Positions 24,182 to 33,238 of a stretch of DNA of 64,000 bases are shown piece by piece. The translations under genes were made by a program, and so were the position numbers. How positions within the stretch are numbered: position 1 is the stretch's first letter; every line of letters starts with the position of its first letter. The notes under the pieces were generated by a model that did no database searches, was not told the origin of the DNA, and was given only the letters and a program-made list of their open reading frames with translations. Source of the stretch: a virus; IMG/VR virus record IMGVR_UViG_3300033141_003443, positions 1 to 64,000 of that record; one strand, 5' to 3'.

Positions 24182-26389
24182 TTAACCCTCCAAATAAGTT
24201 AAAAATTGGCCTTGTTTTAAAGCCTCTGTTTCTCGCTCGTTACACTCAATTAATCTATTATTATTAAAATTAAATTTATAAAACAGTGATCCATGTTCTA
24301 AATCACCAGTTTGATTTTTTGAAACAAATAATTCAAGGATTGGATGATACTTGCCCGCATCATCTTTCCAATGATAGTTTGTATCATGTTTATTTTTTGC
24401 GGTATGGAAGTTTGAATAAATTCCTGCCACAAATCTTGCAGCATACCAAAAATCACAAGTATCCTTAATATCCTTTCCTGACGGTTTATCATTAGCGGAT
24501 TTGGGTACTTCAGCCGTTGCAATCACCGGACAATTCATTTTTTGTGGAAGAGTCTTTAAATAAGAGGCTATTCGTTGAGCATTCTGCGTTGACTCTAACT
24601 CTCTTTTACCGGAGGCTCGTAAATCATGAATATTATCAATCACAAGTATAAAACGCTTTCCCCTATCCTCCGATATAGTTGAGTGAATCTTTACAAAATT
24701 ATCTAAACTGTCAGTTGTTTGAATATCTGAACCGTCTTTAATAATTAGATTTTCTTTTAAAATCTGTAATTTTTTCATTCCATTAAACCATTGTTCTTCA
24801 TATTTTTTATCGGGTTGACGAATATTTCGGGAACTTAAATTAGCGGCAATACTCATTAAACGGGGAATAATTGATCTTTTTGCTCCATCATCTAATGAAT
24901 AAAAAGCGACAAAGTTGTCTTTACTCTGAACAAGGTTGTAGACGAAATTAAGAAGAAACGCTGATTTACCCTGTTCTGGATGTCCGATAAATAAATATAG
25001 GGTATCCTCAAAACCACCAAATTTTTTATCAAAGATTGGAAAACCCGAAGTTCTTCCGGCAAAATTTTTATTCCAAGCCAACTCAGTAAAATCTTCTAAG
25101 AGTTCATCATAAGAATCCTTCTCCTGAACATATTGAATCATGTTGAAAGAGTCTTTATTATCACTTATATCATCAATGGATCGTGTTAGTTGTCTTTTAC
25201 CAATATTTAAAACTTTCGCACACTCATTGATATAACCCTCTTTACGAATAAGATTCGGACAGCCGGCGATAAAATCATAAATTTTGTTAGCTTTGATTAG
25301 GCCCTTATCATAATTTTGTAAGAGGTAAGTAATTGCCGGAATCTTCGGAAGATTATTAAACTCCTCCAAAGTGTGCTTCTTCATATATTCATCTGGATCT
25401 GGTTTTGGTTCTCCCTCAATAATTGGTACTTTAATAATTGAGATTTCCGTATCCAAATTCTTCATTCGTAATATAGTTCTTAAAAAGCCGTCCCGGGCCG
25501 TTCCTTTATAGAGGTTATCCGGATCAAGAGATAATCTGATTTTCTTTAGATTCATCTCAGCAATCTTTTCTAAATTCGAGTCATTTACAACATTGGTAAG
25601 ACAGGCCACGACATTCTGCTGTGGGTGTAAGGCAACGGCGTCGAATACACCTTCCACAATAGTTAGCTCCTCTTTCCCGCGAACTCTTTCAATATTAAAT
25701 AAATTGCTTCCTTTAATACAGATCTTGATATAAGGGTCATTATCCGTTGTATCAAACATTCGGATAATAATTCCAGTATATTGTTTATTCTCATCCCAGA
25801 TAGGAATAACTAAACCCGATTTATGAAATACCTGAAGTAATCTATAATCAAAGAGCATTTTAGATTCTTTGTTCATTTCCGAGGTAATATCTTCTGGGGA
25901 TAAGTACCCGATTTTCCAAGCTTGGATTTTCTCTTTTGTCAATCCGCGGCGTTTATAAAAAGGAACACCTTTACTCGGGTTTGGTTTTGTGCAAGAAAGC
26001 TTATGCAGCTTTTCAAGAAAATTTCTTTGTCTTTGATAAGCCTTCTCCTTTGCTGAGTATTCATATTCCTCATCAATAGGAATCCTATATTTTTTTGCCA
26101 AATCTTTAACAACGGAAAAAAAGCTTGAACCCTTAATGGCCTTCCCCGTCTTTAAAGAGTAGACATCAAAAATATCATAAGACCTACACTCAACAAAACA
26201 ATAAATCAATTTATTTTGAGAATCAGGCAAAAAGGCTGCGGAAAGCTTTCCCTCATCACCGTGATCGTGAGCCTCTGTATGCGGACATTGTACCTTAGTT
26301 CCGTTGGTTTTACAACCAAGTTCACTAAGGTATTCTGGTAATTTTGCCCGAATAAGTTCTTTTATCTTATTCAGATTTTTAATTCTCAC
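24182..26389 (-). CDS. Bifunctional DNA primase-helicase (T7 gp4-like)
   Basis: 735 residues. Zinc-binding domain with C35, His 37/41, C64, C68; TOPRIM core around residues 240-300 (ELTIVEGVFDAVAL, then RLSLDPDN); linker; then a DnaB/gp4-type RecA domain with Walker A GHPEQGKSA near residue 468 and Walker B FILVIDNIHDL near 590. The protein unwinds the fork and makes primers. Overlaps the HNH-like gene upstream by 4 nt. Confidence 0.9.
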   Translation of the reverse strand: MRIKNLNKIKELIRAKLPEYLSELGCKTNGTKVQCPHTEAHDHGDEGKLSAAFLPDSQNKLIYCFVECRSYDIFDVYSLKTGKAIKGSSFFSVVKDLAKKYRIPIDEEYEYSAKEKAYQRQRNFLEKLHKLSCTKPNPSKGVPFYKRRGLTKEKIQAWKIGYLSPEDITSEMNKESKMLFDYRLLQVFHKSGLVIPIWDENKQYTGIIIRMFDTTDNDPYIKICIKGSNLFNIERVRGKEELTIVEGVFDAVALHPQQNVVACLTNVVNDSNLEKIAEMNLKKIRLSLDPDNLYKGTARDGFLRTILRMKNLDTEISIIKVPIIEGEPKPDPDEYMKKHTLEEFNNLPKIPAITYLLQNYDKGLIKANKIYDFIAGCPNLIRKEGYINECAKVLNIGKRQLTRSIDDISDNKDSFNMIQYVQEKDSYDELLEDFTELAWNKNFAGRTSGFPIFDKKFGGFEDTLYLFIGHPEQGKSAFLLNFVYNLVQSKDNFVAFYSLDDGAKRSIIPRLMSIAANLSSRNIRQPDKKYEEQWFNGMKKLQILKENLIIKDGSDIQTTDSLDNFVKIHSTISEDRGKRFILVIDNIHDLRASGKRELESTQNAQRIASYLKTLPQKMNCPVIATAEVPKSANDKPSGKDIKDTCDFWYAARFVAGIYSNFHTAKNKHDTNYHWKDDAGKYHPILELFVSKNQTGDLEHGSLFYKFNFNNNRLIECNERETEALKQGQFLTYLEG

Positions 26390-26778
26390 CTATACCTCCG
26401 AGTATTTTTAGTCTTTTCTATAAATCTACAATTTGAGTATTCATAATTTCCATCAGAGTCTTCTCGATCTATGCTTGCCCAAGTTAAAAACCGGGCTTTA
26501 TCCCTAAACCAGAGTTTCTTAATTTCTTCTTTAGTCAAAAGAAATTTGATCCCTCTACCACCATAATTTTTATACTGTTTATGCTTAGGATTAGTACACC
26601 TGTATTTAGCATGTCGCCAAGAATTCAACCAAGGTTGTTTAGCACGATATAATCGGTTCTTTTCTAAAAGAATTTCTTTATTTCTTCTATAGTATTCCCG
26701 AAAATAGTTTCCAAAGTATTCTGGATAGTCTTCTCTATATTTCTTTTGATAAATTTTATACTTTGCTTTATCTCGCAC
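26386..26778 (-). CDS. HNH-like homing endonuclease, family A copy 1
   Basis: 130 residues. Basic helical N-terminus rich in Y/K/R, then the family core: RCTNPKHKQYKNYGGRGIKF, KKLWFRDKA, SIDREDSDGNYEYSNCRFIE. The same core occurs at 37711, 46501, 51645 and 55236. It resembles the YGGRGI...DRID...NCRW type of HNH-like homing endonuclease. No NUMOD1 tail here. It precedes and overlaps the primase-helicase gene, a typical free-standing site. Confidence 0.75.
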   Translation of the reverse strand: MRDKAKYKIYQKKYREDYPEYFGNYFREYYRRNKEILLEKNRLYRAKQPWLNSWRHAKYRCTNPKHKQYKNYGGRGIKFLLTKEEIKKLWFRDKARFLTWASIDREDSDGNYEYSNCRFIEKTKNTRRYR

Positions 26779-26799
26779 AGTAATTAACCTTTCACCAAA

Positions 26800-27402
26800 T
26801 TATTTAATAAAGACGAGACCATCATCCTTACCTTCATCAAATCCGCTGTCATTCTCAAAAGCATCAGAGTAGGGGTCAGATAAGCCTTTATAAGATTTTT
26901 TCCTCCCGCTTTCCTTTGGCTGGTTGTCCCGAGAGCTTTCAAGACCATACTTGGCTCTAAGAATATCCCCTAAAGAAGTCTCATCAGGAGCTCGACCGGA
27001 GACGGGTTTACGTCCATTTTTACGGATATCCGAATCTCCTCGGGGTGGTTTCGGGTTAATTATCTTTTGAGTTGGTGCATCTGGACGCTTGGCTGTCTTA
27101 ACTATAGGCTGGACTTTAGGTTTTAAAGGCTTCTGAATAACCCTTTTATCCGGTTCCTTGACCTCAACCTTTTTAACAGGTATGGGCTGGACAGGTGTTT
27201 TTACCAGAGTTACCGGAGCCTTAGTAATAACTGGTACAGGTTTTATTTCCGGAAATGGTTGAGCCTTAACAAAGGTTACAGAACCTTTTAAAATTTTTTT
27301 ACAGGTGACACAATAAGTATACTGAACGAGAATTGGCTCCGCATACTTTTTAGTGTGAACAAATTTATTTGCAAAATTTTTATGTAGACATTTTTTAGGC
27401 AT
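26800..27402 (-). CDS. Low-complexity Pro/Lys/Val-rich protein with CxxC
   Basis: 200 residues. N-terminus has a CLHKN...YCVTCKK arrangement that could bind one zinc; residues 50-130 are a Pro/Lys/Val-rich linker of repeated KPVP/KTPV/IKPV elements; the C-terminal 70 residues are polar and charged, ending in DDGLVFIK. Probably a flexible, mainly disordered adaptor. Function unknown. Confidence 0.55.
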   Translation of the reverse strand: MPKKCLHKNFANKFVHTKKYAEPILVQYTYCVTCKKILKGSVTFVKAQPFPEIKPVPVITKAPVTLVKTPVQPIPVKKVEVKEPDKRVIQKPLKPKVQPIVKTAKRPDAPTQKIINPKPPRGDSDIRKNGRKPVSGRAPDETSLGDILRAKYGLESSRDNQPKESGRKKSYKGLSDPYSDAFENDSGFDEGKDDGLVFIK

Positions 27403-27415
27403 CAGATTCCCCTAA

Positions 27416-27820
27416 TTAAACAATTAATTTTGACCAACTATAAATCTCTACTGTCACCTTTTCGTTAGTCTCAATATTCTGTAATTTGGATTCTCGGCCC
27501 TCTGCTTTTAGTGGAAATTTTTTGTAATCCACAGGTTTGGCTTGATCTTTATGTTTTTCAACAGCCAAGAGAATCCCATTCAGTATTTTTCCATATAACT
27601 CTTTCATTGCAGCCTTGTCCAAAATCATTGCGGATTTTACGGTTAAGGGAATAACCGCCGCATATCCGGTACTTTGTTCAGCCACAGTAATGTGGTATGA
27701 AGGATTTCTCCCTCTAAAGGGGTTAAAATAGCAGTATGTCCTTCCATGAAACTTTGTCGTTTGAAAGATTAACTCAATAAAAGCCTCTTTACAAACAAGA
27801 TTTAATTCTTGTGGCAGCAT
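27416..27820 (-). CDS. Hypothetical protein
   Basis: 134 residues, mixed alpha/beta. The middle section YCYFNPFRGRNPSYHITVAEQ is a distinctive aromatic/basic block. It overlaps the upstream gene by one base. No family recognised. Confidence 0.55.
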   Translation of the reverse strand: MLPQELNLVCKEAFIELIFQTTKFHGRTYCYFNPFRGRNPSYHITVAEQSTGYAAVIPLTVKSAMILDKAAMKELYGKILNGILLAVEKHKDQAKPVDYKKFPLKAEGRESKLQNIETNEKVTVEIYSWSKLIV

Positions 27821-28065
27821 TATGATCCCTCCGTATTATTTGGTCTTAATTGAAAGTCTCCATGAATTATTGCTGTTAAAAAAGATCTGTCGTTTGTGGT
27901 AATATTTTCGTCGTTTATGATAATATTTCCGTTAGAATCAAGTATAACAACTCCACACATACCCAATTTAATATTAACCCAACAGACATTAGGGATTACT
28001 TGACCCGTCCATTGACTTACTACAATAAACTTTTTAAAATCTGGATGATCTAGATCGATAAACAT
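27820..28065 (-). CDS. Hypothetical protein
   Basis: 81 residues, small beta protein (VICWVNIKLGMCGVVILDSN-like strands). No motif. Stop touches the next start, so probably one unit with the gene at 27416. Confidence 0.5.
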   Translation of the reverse strand: MFIDLDHPDFKKFIVVSQWTGQVIPNVCWVNIKLGMCGVVILDSNGNIIINDENITTNDRSFLTAIIHGDFQLRPNNTEGS

Positions 28066-28077
28066 TATTTCCTCACT

Positions 28078-28212
28078 TTATCCCAACGGGATATTTGTAC
28101 ACGCCCGCGTTTTTAGAGTCTCCCGATGTTCTATACGGTACGCTTCGGCATATCTCAAAGACTTAAGCTTATGTTTTAACCGATAAGCCTCTTGATACCG
28201 ACTTCTCTCGAT
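28078..28212 (-). CDS. Possible 44-codon basic ORF without canonical start
   Basis: A frame open from a stop at about 28215 down to TAA 28078 reads as a very regular amphipathic sequence with two EAYR..H repeats (QEAYRLKHKLKSL and AEAYRIEHRETLK). There is no ATG; only an ATC at the start or an internal TTG. The heptad-like regularity suggests real coding, perhaps a truncated gene joined to its neighbour by frameshift. Confidence 0.3.
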   Translation of the reverse strand: MERSRYQEAYRLKHKLKSLRYAEAYRIEHRETLKTRACTNIPLG

Positions 28213-28220
28213 TTAAAGCT

Positions 28221-28445
28221 CTATGTGGCCTCTTTATCCATGGACTGATACATCTCAGCCTCTTTTTTAGTTGTTTCGTAAAAACCATCACCTTTAAAAA
28301 TTACCCCAGATCCGGTTCCGATAAAGCGATCTACCTCCGTAGACCCACATTTCGGACACTGCGTTTCATTTCGTTTAGACATGGGTTTAAACTCCTCATA
28401 TCTATGATGACATTTTTTACACTCATAAGGATATGTTGGGCACAT
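28221..28445 (-). CDS. FmdB-family zinc-ribbon protein
   Basis: 74 residues with AAAGGAG upstream. PTYPYECKKCHHRYEEF (first CxxC), CPKCGS (second CxxC), then GTGSGVIFKGDGFYETT, the conserved tail of FmdB-type regulatory zinc ribbons. Regulation of transcription is assumed for this family, not proven. Confidence 0.8.
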   Translation of the reverse strand: MCPTYPYECKKCHHRYEEFKPMSKRNETQCPKCGSTEVDRFIGTGSGVIFKGDGFYETTKKEAEMYQSMDKEAT

Positions 28446-28518
28446 TTATTTTCTCCTTTAGAATAACATAATGATTTTGTAAATACCCTACAGTTAAGAT
28501 TTTATGATACGTTAGCAT
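28423..28518 (-). CDS. Possible 31-aa ORF
   Basis: ATG 28518 to TGA 28423 with AAGGAAG three bases upstream. It ends inside the FmdB-like gene and contains that gene's ribosome site, so it may serve translational coupling. Little else to support it. Confidence 0.3.
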   Translation of the reverse strand: MLTYHKILTVGYLQNHYVILKEKINVPNISL

Positions 28519-28541
28519 AACACTTCCTTATTAAGCGGGCC

Positions 28542-29012
28542 CTAGTCAACTTCTATTTCGTCTGAATTACCCGCTCCATACTTCTTTTCATCATTATTCT
28601 TGATATTCCTACAGGTACGAATCAATTCTGTGGCTGATTCCAAACTACCCTGTAATTTATCCCTTAAACGTCTTTCTGCGGCTACGGCTAAACTAGCCTC
28701 GGGTTCCGCCGCCGCTGCGATATATTTGGCATTTTCGGCTTCGGCCTTATTCTTGAGTAACATCTTATAAGCAGCATTTTTATTCTTTACTAAACCACAA
28801 AGCTGATAATAATAGTCCGCCACGAAAGCTTTGTGTCCCGTAATCTGTTTTTGAAAATCATCGACCTTATCAACATTCTTATGATCAAGTTTTATCATCA
28901 ATTTGGAACCATTTCGGATAGCTTTTTGACTGGCCTCAGTAATCTTTTCAATCTTAACCAAAGACTTAGAGTTATCCTTATTAAATTGTTCTACTAATTT
29001 TTCTAAAGCCAT
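28542..29012 (-). CDS. Coiled-coil protein next to portal (scaffold candidate)
   Basis: 156 residues from ATG 29012, which has GGAGG 8 nt upstream. Almost entirely helical: KAIRNGSKLMIKLDHKNVDKV, an Ala/Glu-rich stretch and RLRDKLQGSLESATELIRT, with an acidic C-terminus (NSDEIEVD). Place immediately downstream of the portal, length and coiled-coil content would fit a scaffolding or neck protein, but capsid genes are not adjacent. Confidence 0.45.
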   Translation of the reverse strand: MALEKLVEQFNKDNSKSLVKIEKITEASQKAIRNGSKLMIKLDHKNVDKVDDFQKQITGHKAFVADYYYQLCGLVKNKNAAYKMLLKNKAEAENAKYIAAAAEPEASLAVAAERRLRDKLQGSLESATELIRTCRNIKNNDEKKYGAGNSDEIEVD

Positions 29013-29042
29013 TGTATTTTCCTCCGATTTATACAATCAATT

Positions 29043-30263
29043 TTATTTCGATTTTTTCTCATCCTTAGGCTTGTCTTTCTCCGCTTTGGGCTCTAAGTTG
29101 AAAAATAATTTACGAGCTTCTGTAACAGTTAAAAGCCCTTCTTCACTACCGACTAAAAGATTTGCAATTCTGGCCCGGTCATAATTTAACTTGGTACCTA
29201 AAACCGGAGAAGTAATTTCTGTATCTAATTTCTTAAAGCCACGTCTTACCAAAACCATATTATAAATATAGGCTTCGTATTCCAAGATAGGCATGACAAC
29301 ATTTTCTAAGAAACGAGATTTTTGTTCCCGAGCATTTAACGAACCAACATCTTGAACAAGGTTTAACATAAACGGAGGAACTTTGTATACAGAGGCTATC
29401 TTCAGACCAATCCATCTCTGTATCTCAATTATGTCTTTCGAGTCCCAATGGGGGATTTCTTTCAGATCAACCTCTTTATTGATCCCGAGAATCTTCGCCC
29501 CTTCGACCATTAAACCGTTAAGATATTCGATAAACTCCATTAAATCCTTTTTGTTAACACTGGCACCCTTTTTAAAGGAGATAAACGCTGGCTTATAAAA
29601 ACCCCGCTTAATAAACTCAACAACCTTCTTTGTAGATTCTTTATCTGAAACAATATCATTGTAAGCACGTTCAATTGGACTACGAGCCAACGTAGAATCA
29701 CTGTCAGAGTCGATAGCGAAGTGCATGAGTTCTTGATTGGTTAACTGAATCACCTCCTTAGCATCATTTTTTTTGAATTCAGAAGAGCTTCCAAGCTTTA
29801 AAAATTTATACTGTGGTGGATTATCATCCGTAAGACGCAGAGTATATCCCGGAGCCACAACGAGTTCTATGGGTTTTCCGGACTTCGATTCAATAATACA
29901 AACACCGTTACCCCATCTCAACATGTCTTTTAGATATTTTTTTCTAACCATGAAGAGTGGATCTCTTTCAGACGGGTACTTTAAAAAAGCATCAATCTTC
30001 TCATTCGTGGGAGTCGTATATAGGGGGTATTTTACGACCTCATCAACAATAGTGTTAATACAAGTTTCGGCCCAAACCGTCGTCAGAATAAGCGCCCGAA
30101 TCTGTTCAACCGAAAGATTTATTAAAGGTTCATAAGTTGCACCTACGGTACCAAAACCTACGGCATCCTTTTTCCTGTCCCTAACCTGTTCTGTTGACTT
30201 CAACCGTGTGGAAGGTTTTTTTACCCTTCTAGTTGAAGTTGTTCTTTTCTTTTTAACAGCCAT
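29043..30263 (-). CDS. Portal protein (HK97 type)
   Basis: 406 residues from ATG 30263 (GGAGGAG 7 nt upstream). Basic Lys/Arg/Thr-rich N-terminal 30 residues, then VWAETCINTIVDEVVKYP, MLRWGNGVCIIES, PIELVVAPGYTLRL, ELMHFAIDSDSDS, RSPIERAYNDIVSD and IASVYKVPPFMLNLV, the characteristic order of phage_portal proteins. It forms the dodecameric DNA channel at the capsid vertex. Downstream of terminase, as usual, but here on the minus strand. Confidence 0.9.
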   Translation of the reverse strand: MAVKKKRTTSTRRVKKPSTRLKSTEQVRDRKKDAVGFGTVGATYEPLINLSVEQIRALILTTVWAETCINTIVDEVVKYPLYTTPTNEKIDAFLKYPSERDPLFMVRKKYLKDMLRWGNGVCIIESKSGKPIELVVAPGYTLRLTDDNPPQYKFLKLGSSSEFKKNDAKEVIQLTNQELMHFAIDSDSDSTLARSPIERAYNDIVSDKESTKKVVEFIKRGFYKPAFISFKKGASVNKKDLMEFIEYLNGLMVEGAKILGINKEVDLKEIPHWDSKDIIEIQRWIGLKIASVYKVPPFMLNLVQDVGSLNAREQKSRFLENVVMPILEYEAYIYNMVLVRRGFKKLDTEITSPVLGTKLNYDRARIANLLVGSEEGLLTVTEARKLFFNLEPKAEKDKPKDEKKSK

Positions 30264-30324
30264 TAGCTTTCTCCTCCCATTGTTTTGCACAAAGTGTTTG
30301 TTTCTTTTTGTCTTTATATGGCAT
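30253..30324 (-). CDS. Possible 23-aa miniprotein
   Basis: ATG 30324 to TAA 30253, opening MPYKDKKKQTLCAKQWEE. This MPYKDK start is the usual beginning of small HNH or zinc-containing phage proteins, so it may be a stub of one. The portal ribosome site lies within it. Confidence 0.3.
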   Translation of the reverse strand: MPYKDKKKQTLCAKQWEEKANGC

Positions 30325-30326
30325 AA

Positions 30327-32096
30327 TTATTTACCTGCGACCGCTAAAGGTTCTCCATCGCTTTCTTCAGTTATAGAAGCTACTATTCCAGCTAAGCAGT
30401 CAGAAATATCCTTACTTCCTAAATTAAGCCCTTCCTCACGCATCCGCCATTTACTCTTGCGAGGGTGGTCAATTTTTTTCTTATCAGTAAATATCAATTC
30501 CGTTAATTCTCGAACAACGGGCGGATAAAGATAATACACTATATCCTTTCGGTATATAAAATCTTTAAGGGTATCATAGGGCACCGTATCTCTTTCTAAC
30601 GAAATAGTCTTGGCCTCTATCCCATGTTTCTCACAGATATTAAGAAATAGTTTAGAGTTCCAACCGTCAGCGGTTATTTTGACAATTGGAAAATTCAACT
30701 TTTTTAATAAGGTTTTAATAACAAAATCAAGGATGTCGTTTAAATCAATTTCTTTTGGTTTTCCCTCCTCCGGTTCCGGAGCTCTGATTTGTAACATTAG
30801 ATCAATATAAACTTTTGTCTTATCTAAAATACGATAAGTGTGACCCATAGCAATACCAGCACAGTCAACTACTCCACGGGAAAGATCAATATGAATATAA
30901 TATTGAGCACTCTCATGTCTCTCTTTTTCCAATTTAATTCTGTTTTCTAAATCTTCCGAAGGCTTTGCTTCGTATTCTCTTTCCAATCTTTCGATTGTAT
31001 GGGTGTGAAAAGGCCGGAACCAATGCTCAAACTCCTCCTCTCTAATATCCCTTGACCAAACCCTTTGATACCCGTCCTCACCTAAAGAGTCCGGAAAAAT
31101 AATTGGAGATGAGTTCTCATAATTAATACAATCTGTTATCCTATCCGCTCGTTTTAAGAAATTATTTGATCGAAATTTCGGTATTTTACATTCATACATT
31201 AACATAGCATTAGCAGGATCTTCGTCATATTCTTCTTGATAAGTCGCTTTATGAACAACATAAGGTTTTAATTCTTCTGGACAATTTTTCTCTGCGCGAA
31301 TATCCCAAGTGGCTGCGCGGTCAAAGTATGTTCTTCCAGAACCACCCTCTTCTGCATGATCGATTAAATATGCCATGTAATCATTCGGTGAAGTTAAAAA
31401 CGAGATGTAAAAAAGTTTGTAATATTTTGGACATCGCGTTCTGGCGGAAGTACGAATATGCTTGCGGATATTCTGGGCATTATCAAATCGAAATGACCCA
31501 ATCTCATCAAAGATACCCAACACAACATTTTTACCTTCAGCTTTGTGCTCCTTGGAGTTTAACGACCAAGCTCTAATATTTTTAGGAAATAAAACATGAT
31601 TCCTAATAATATCTCGGTCAATATTCATACCCAACTCCTCAAAAAAGTTTTTTCCGGTATCCGGATCGATCGTCTTTCTAACCATTCGAATAAACTTTTC
31701 AAAGAACACAGACTTTGCCTGATCCCCATCAAAGGCCACATTGACGACATCAATAGGCTCTCCACTCTTAATACCTAAAGTTTCTTGTGGATCATTTAAA
31801 CAGCATAGCCAATAAATCATATAACAGAGAAGACAGGCAATAGTTAAATCTTTCCCTGAACCTTTTCCCCAAGCCAAAACAAATTCCGTAAACTTATCAC
31901 TTAACATACTGGAATTTTGGTTAAAAGCGGCATTTACAGCTTTTTGTTGCCGAGGAAACAAAGGAGTATCTAACCAGTCGCTAAAAAAGATTTCTGCTGT
32001 CACCGGCTTCTGGGCAAACTTACCAGATTTCTGTTCAGAAATATCTACCGCGTCTGACCAAAAATCATTCCATGTGTCTAAACATTCTTTAGCCAT
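30327..32096 (-). CDS. terL: Terminase large subunit
   Basis: 589 residues. ATPase: Walker A AWGKGSGKD (75-83), Walker B VVLGIFDEIG (191-200). RNase H-like nuclease: IHIDLSRG (D404), ITADGWNS (D477), SKDISDCLAG (D563/D566). This is the motor that packages the genome and cuts it at the end. Start ATG overlaps the terminase small-subunit stop by one base. The nuclease acidic residues all appear intact. Confidence 0.92.
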   Translation of the reverse strand: MAKECLDTWNDFWSDAVDISEQKSGKFAQKPVTAEIFFSDWLDTPLFPRQQKAVNAAFNQNSSMLSDKFTEFVLAWGKGSGKDLTIACLLCYMIYWLCCLNDPQETLGIKSGEPIDVVNVAFDGDQAKSVFFEKFIRMVRKTIDPDTGKNFFEELGMNIDRDIIRNHVLFPKNIRAWSLNSKEHKAEGKNVVLGIFDEIGSFRFDNAQNIRKHIRTSARTRCPKYYKLFYISFLTSPNDYMAYLIDHAEEGGSGRTYFDRAATWDIRAEKNCPEELKPYVVHKATYQEEYDEDPANAMLMYECKIPKFRSNNFLKRADRITDCINYENSSPIIFPDSLGEDGYQRVWSRDIREEEFEHWFRPFHTHTIERLEREYEAKPSEDLENRIKLEKERHESAQYYIHIDLSRGVVDCAGIAMGHTYRILDKTKVYIDLMLQIRAPEPEEGKPKEIDLNDILDFVIKTLLKKLNFPIVKITADGWNSKLFLNICEKHGIEAKTISLERDTVPYDTLKDFIYRKDIVYYLYPPVVRELTELIFTDKKKIDHPRKSKWRMREEGLNLGSKDISDCLAGIVASITEESDGEPLAVAGK

Positions 32097-32917
32097 TAAA
32101 TATCAATCTCCTCATCATCCGTGCCCGAGGAGTCTTCAGGTTTCTCTGTTTCATCCACCTTTGGTTTCTTTGGTCGTTGGTCTTGAAATTCTGCATCAAC
32201 AACCTCTTCTCCACCAAGGGCTTGAATATCAATAGTTTTTAAACGCTTAAATGCGTAGAGCCTTTTTTCTTCTGGAATTAAATCCATAATAATAGTACGG
32301 AAAATTTCCATGACACCCTTTAACACGTCAATTGAAATATAGTTCTTATCAATTAATGCTTGAGGATTGAACAAACTTAGGAGCTTAGATTCCTTGTCTA
32401 CACGATCAAGAATAGCTTTTAAAGCATCTATACGCGCTGTCACATAGGTTGGATACTTTGGCTCCCTGCTAATATAATCATATTTTTTCCTCATCTCACG
32501 AACTTGAATACGGTTCTCTTTATTGCGTGTTGTTTCATAAGCCAATTCGGCCTTATCCAATTTTTCTTTAACTTCCTTTGCCTCTTTTCCCCATGCGTTT
32601 AATTTTGTTTTATTTTCAACAACCTTATCTTGAATCTCTTTATAAAGCGTCCAATACTCATCTTTCAAAATATTGACTTCATCTAATAACTGTTCAACCC
32701 GGGCCAATTGTCTTTTTGCCAATTGAGAGTTTTTAATAATCAAACTGGTGTACCGGGCCTGTAGATATTGAACGTCAGCTAACGCAGTATTATAATGAAC
32801 GCTTAATTCCTTAGCTATTTGATGCGGAGTCTTCCCCTTTAAAAAGAGAAGTCTAGTCTTCTCTCTCCGCTCCGCTATCTCCGTCTTTGATGGTCTTCCG
32901 CCACTTGAGTTTGTCAT
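32096..32917 (-). CDS. terS: Terminase small subunit-like protein
   Basis: 273 residues. N-terminal helix-turn-helix: RLLFLKGKTPHQIAKELSV HYNTALADV (about residues 22-50), then a long coiled coil (residues 60-180) and an acidic tail ending DDEEIDI. The layout, DNA-binding head, oligomerising coil and acidic C-terminus next to TerL, is that of a terminase small subunit. It overlaps the HTH gene upstream by 65 nt, unusually long. Confidence 0.7.
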   Translation of the reverse strand: MTNSSGGRPSKTEIAERREKTRLLFLKGKTPHQIAKELSVHYNTALADVQYLQARYTSLIIKNSQLAKRQLARVEQLLDEVNILKDEYWTLYKEIQDKVVENKTKLNAWGKEAKEVKEKLDKAELAYETTRNKENRIQVREMRKKYDYISREPKYPTYVTARIDALKAILDRVDKESKLLSLFNPQALIDKNYISIDVLKGVMEIFRTIIMDLIPEEKRLYAFKRLKTIDIQALGGEEVVDAEFQDQRPKKPKVDETEKPEDSSGTDDEEIDI

Positions 32918-33236
32918 GAATTAATCTCCTAATAAATTTTTTACAATCAATCCAGCCTTTTAAATAATCCGTACTAGGAATATTCTCAGGAAAAATTTGA
33001 CATTCAACTAATTGATATGTCGCCAGAACTCTTCCCAAATCTACTAACTCATTCATAATAAGGCTGCGACTAAACTTCGTATATACAGCAATATCCTGAA
33101 TGGTATAGTTTGCAAGAATACACTTAAGTAGGATTCTCTGTTTTTTAGAGAGATACTTAGTGAGCTCTTCCGGTAATTGTAATTCCAATTTATTCAGGGG
33201 CTCACAATCCTGTTTATTTCTGAATCTTTTTCCCAT
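32853..33236 (-). CDS. Sigma-region-4-like helix-turn-helix protein
   Basis: 127 residues. LSKKQRILLKCILANYTIQD / IAVYTKFSRSLIMNEL is a sigma70 region 4 / LuxR-type HTH of the form LxxxQRxxLxxxxxNyTxxxIA. N- and C-terminal parts are short. It directly follows a gene resembling sigma region 2, with 2 nt between them, and overlaps the terminase small-subunit gene. Together they may be a split sigma-like pair or a DNA-recognition module for packaging. Confidence 0.55.
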   Translation of the reverse strand: MGKRFRNKQDCEPLNKLELQLPEELTKYLSKKQRILLKCILANYTIQDIAVYTKFSRSLIMNELVDLGRVLATYQLVECQIFPENIPSTDYLKGWIDCKKFIRRLIHDKLKWRKTIKDGDSGAERED

Positions 33237-33238
33237 GA

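Noticed and set aside
29383-31778. Plus-strand frames opposite portal and terminase
   Set aside because: Antisense to well-supported genes with catalytic motifs; no ribosome sites.
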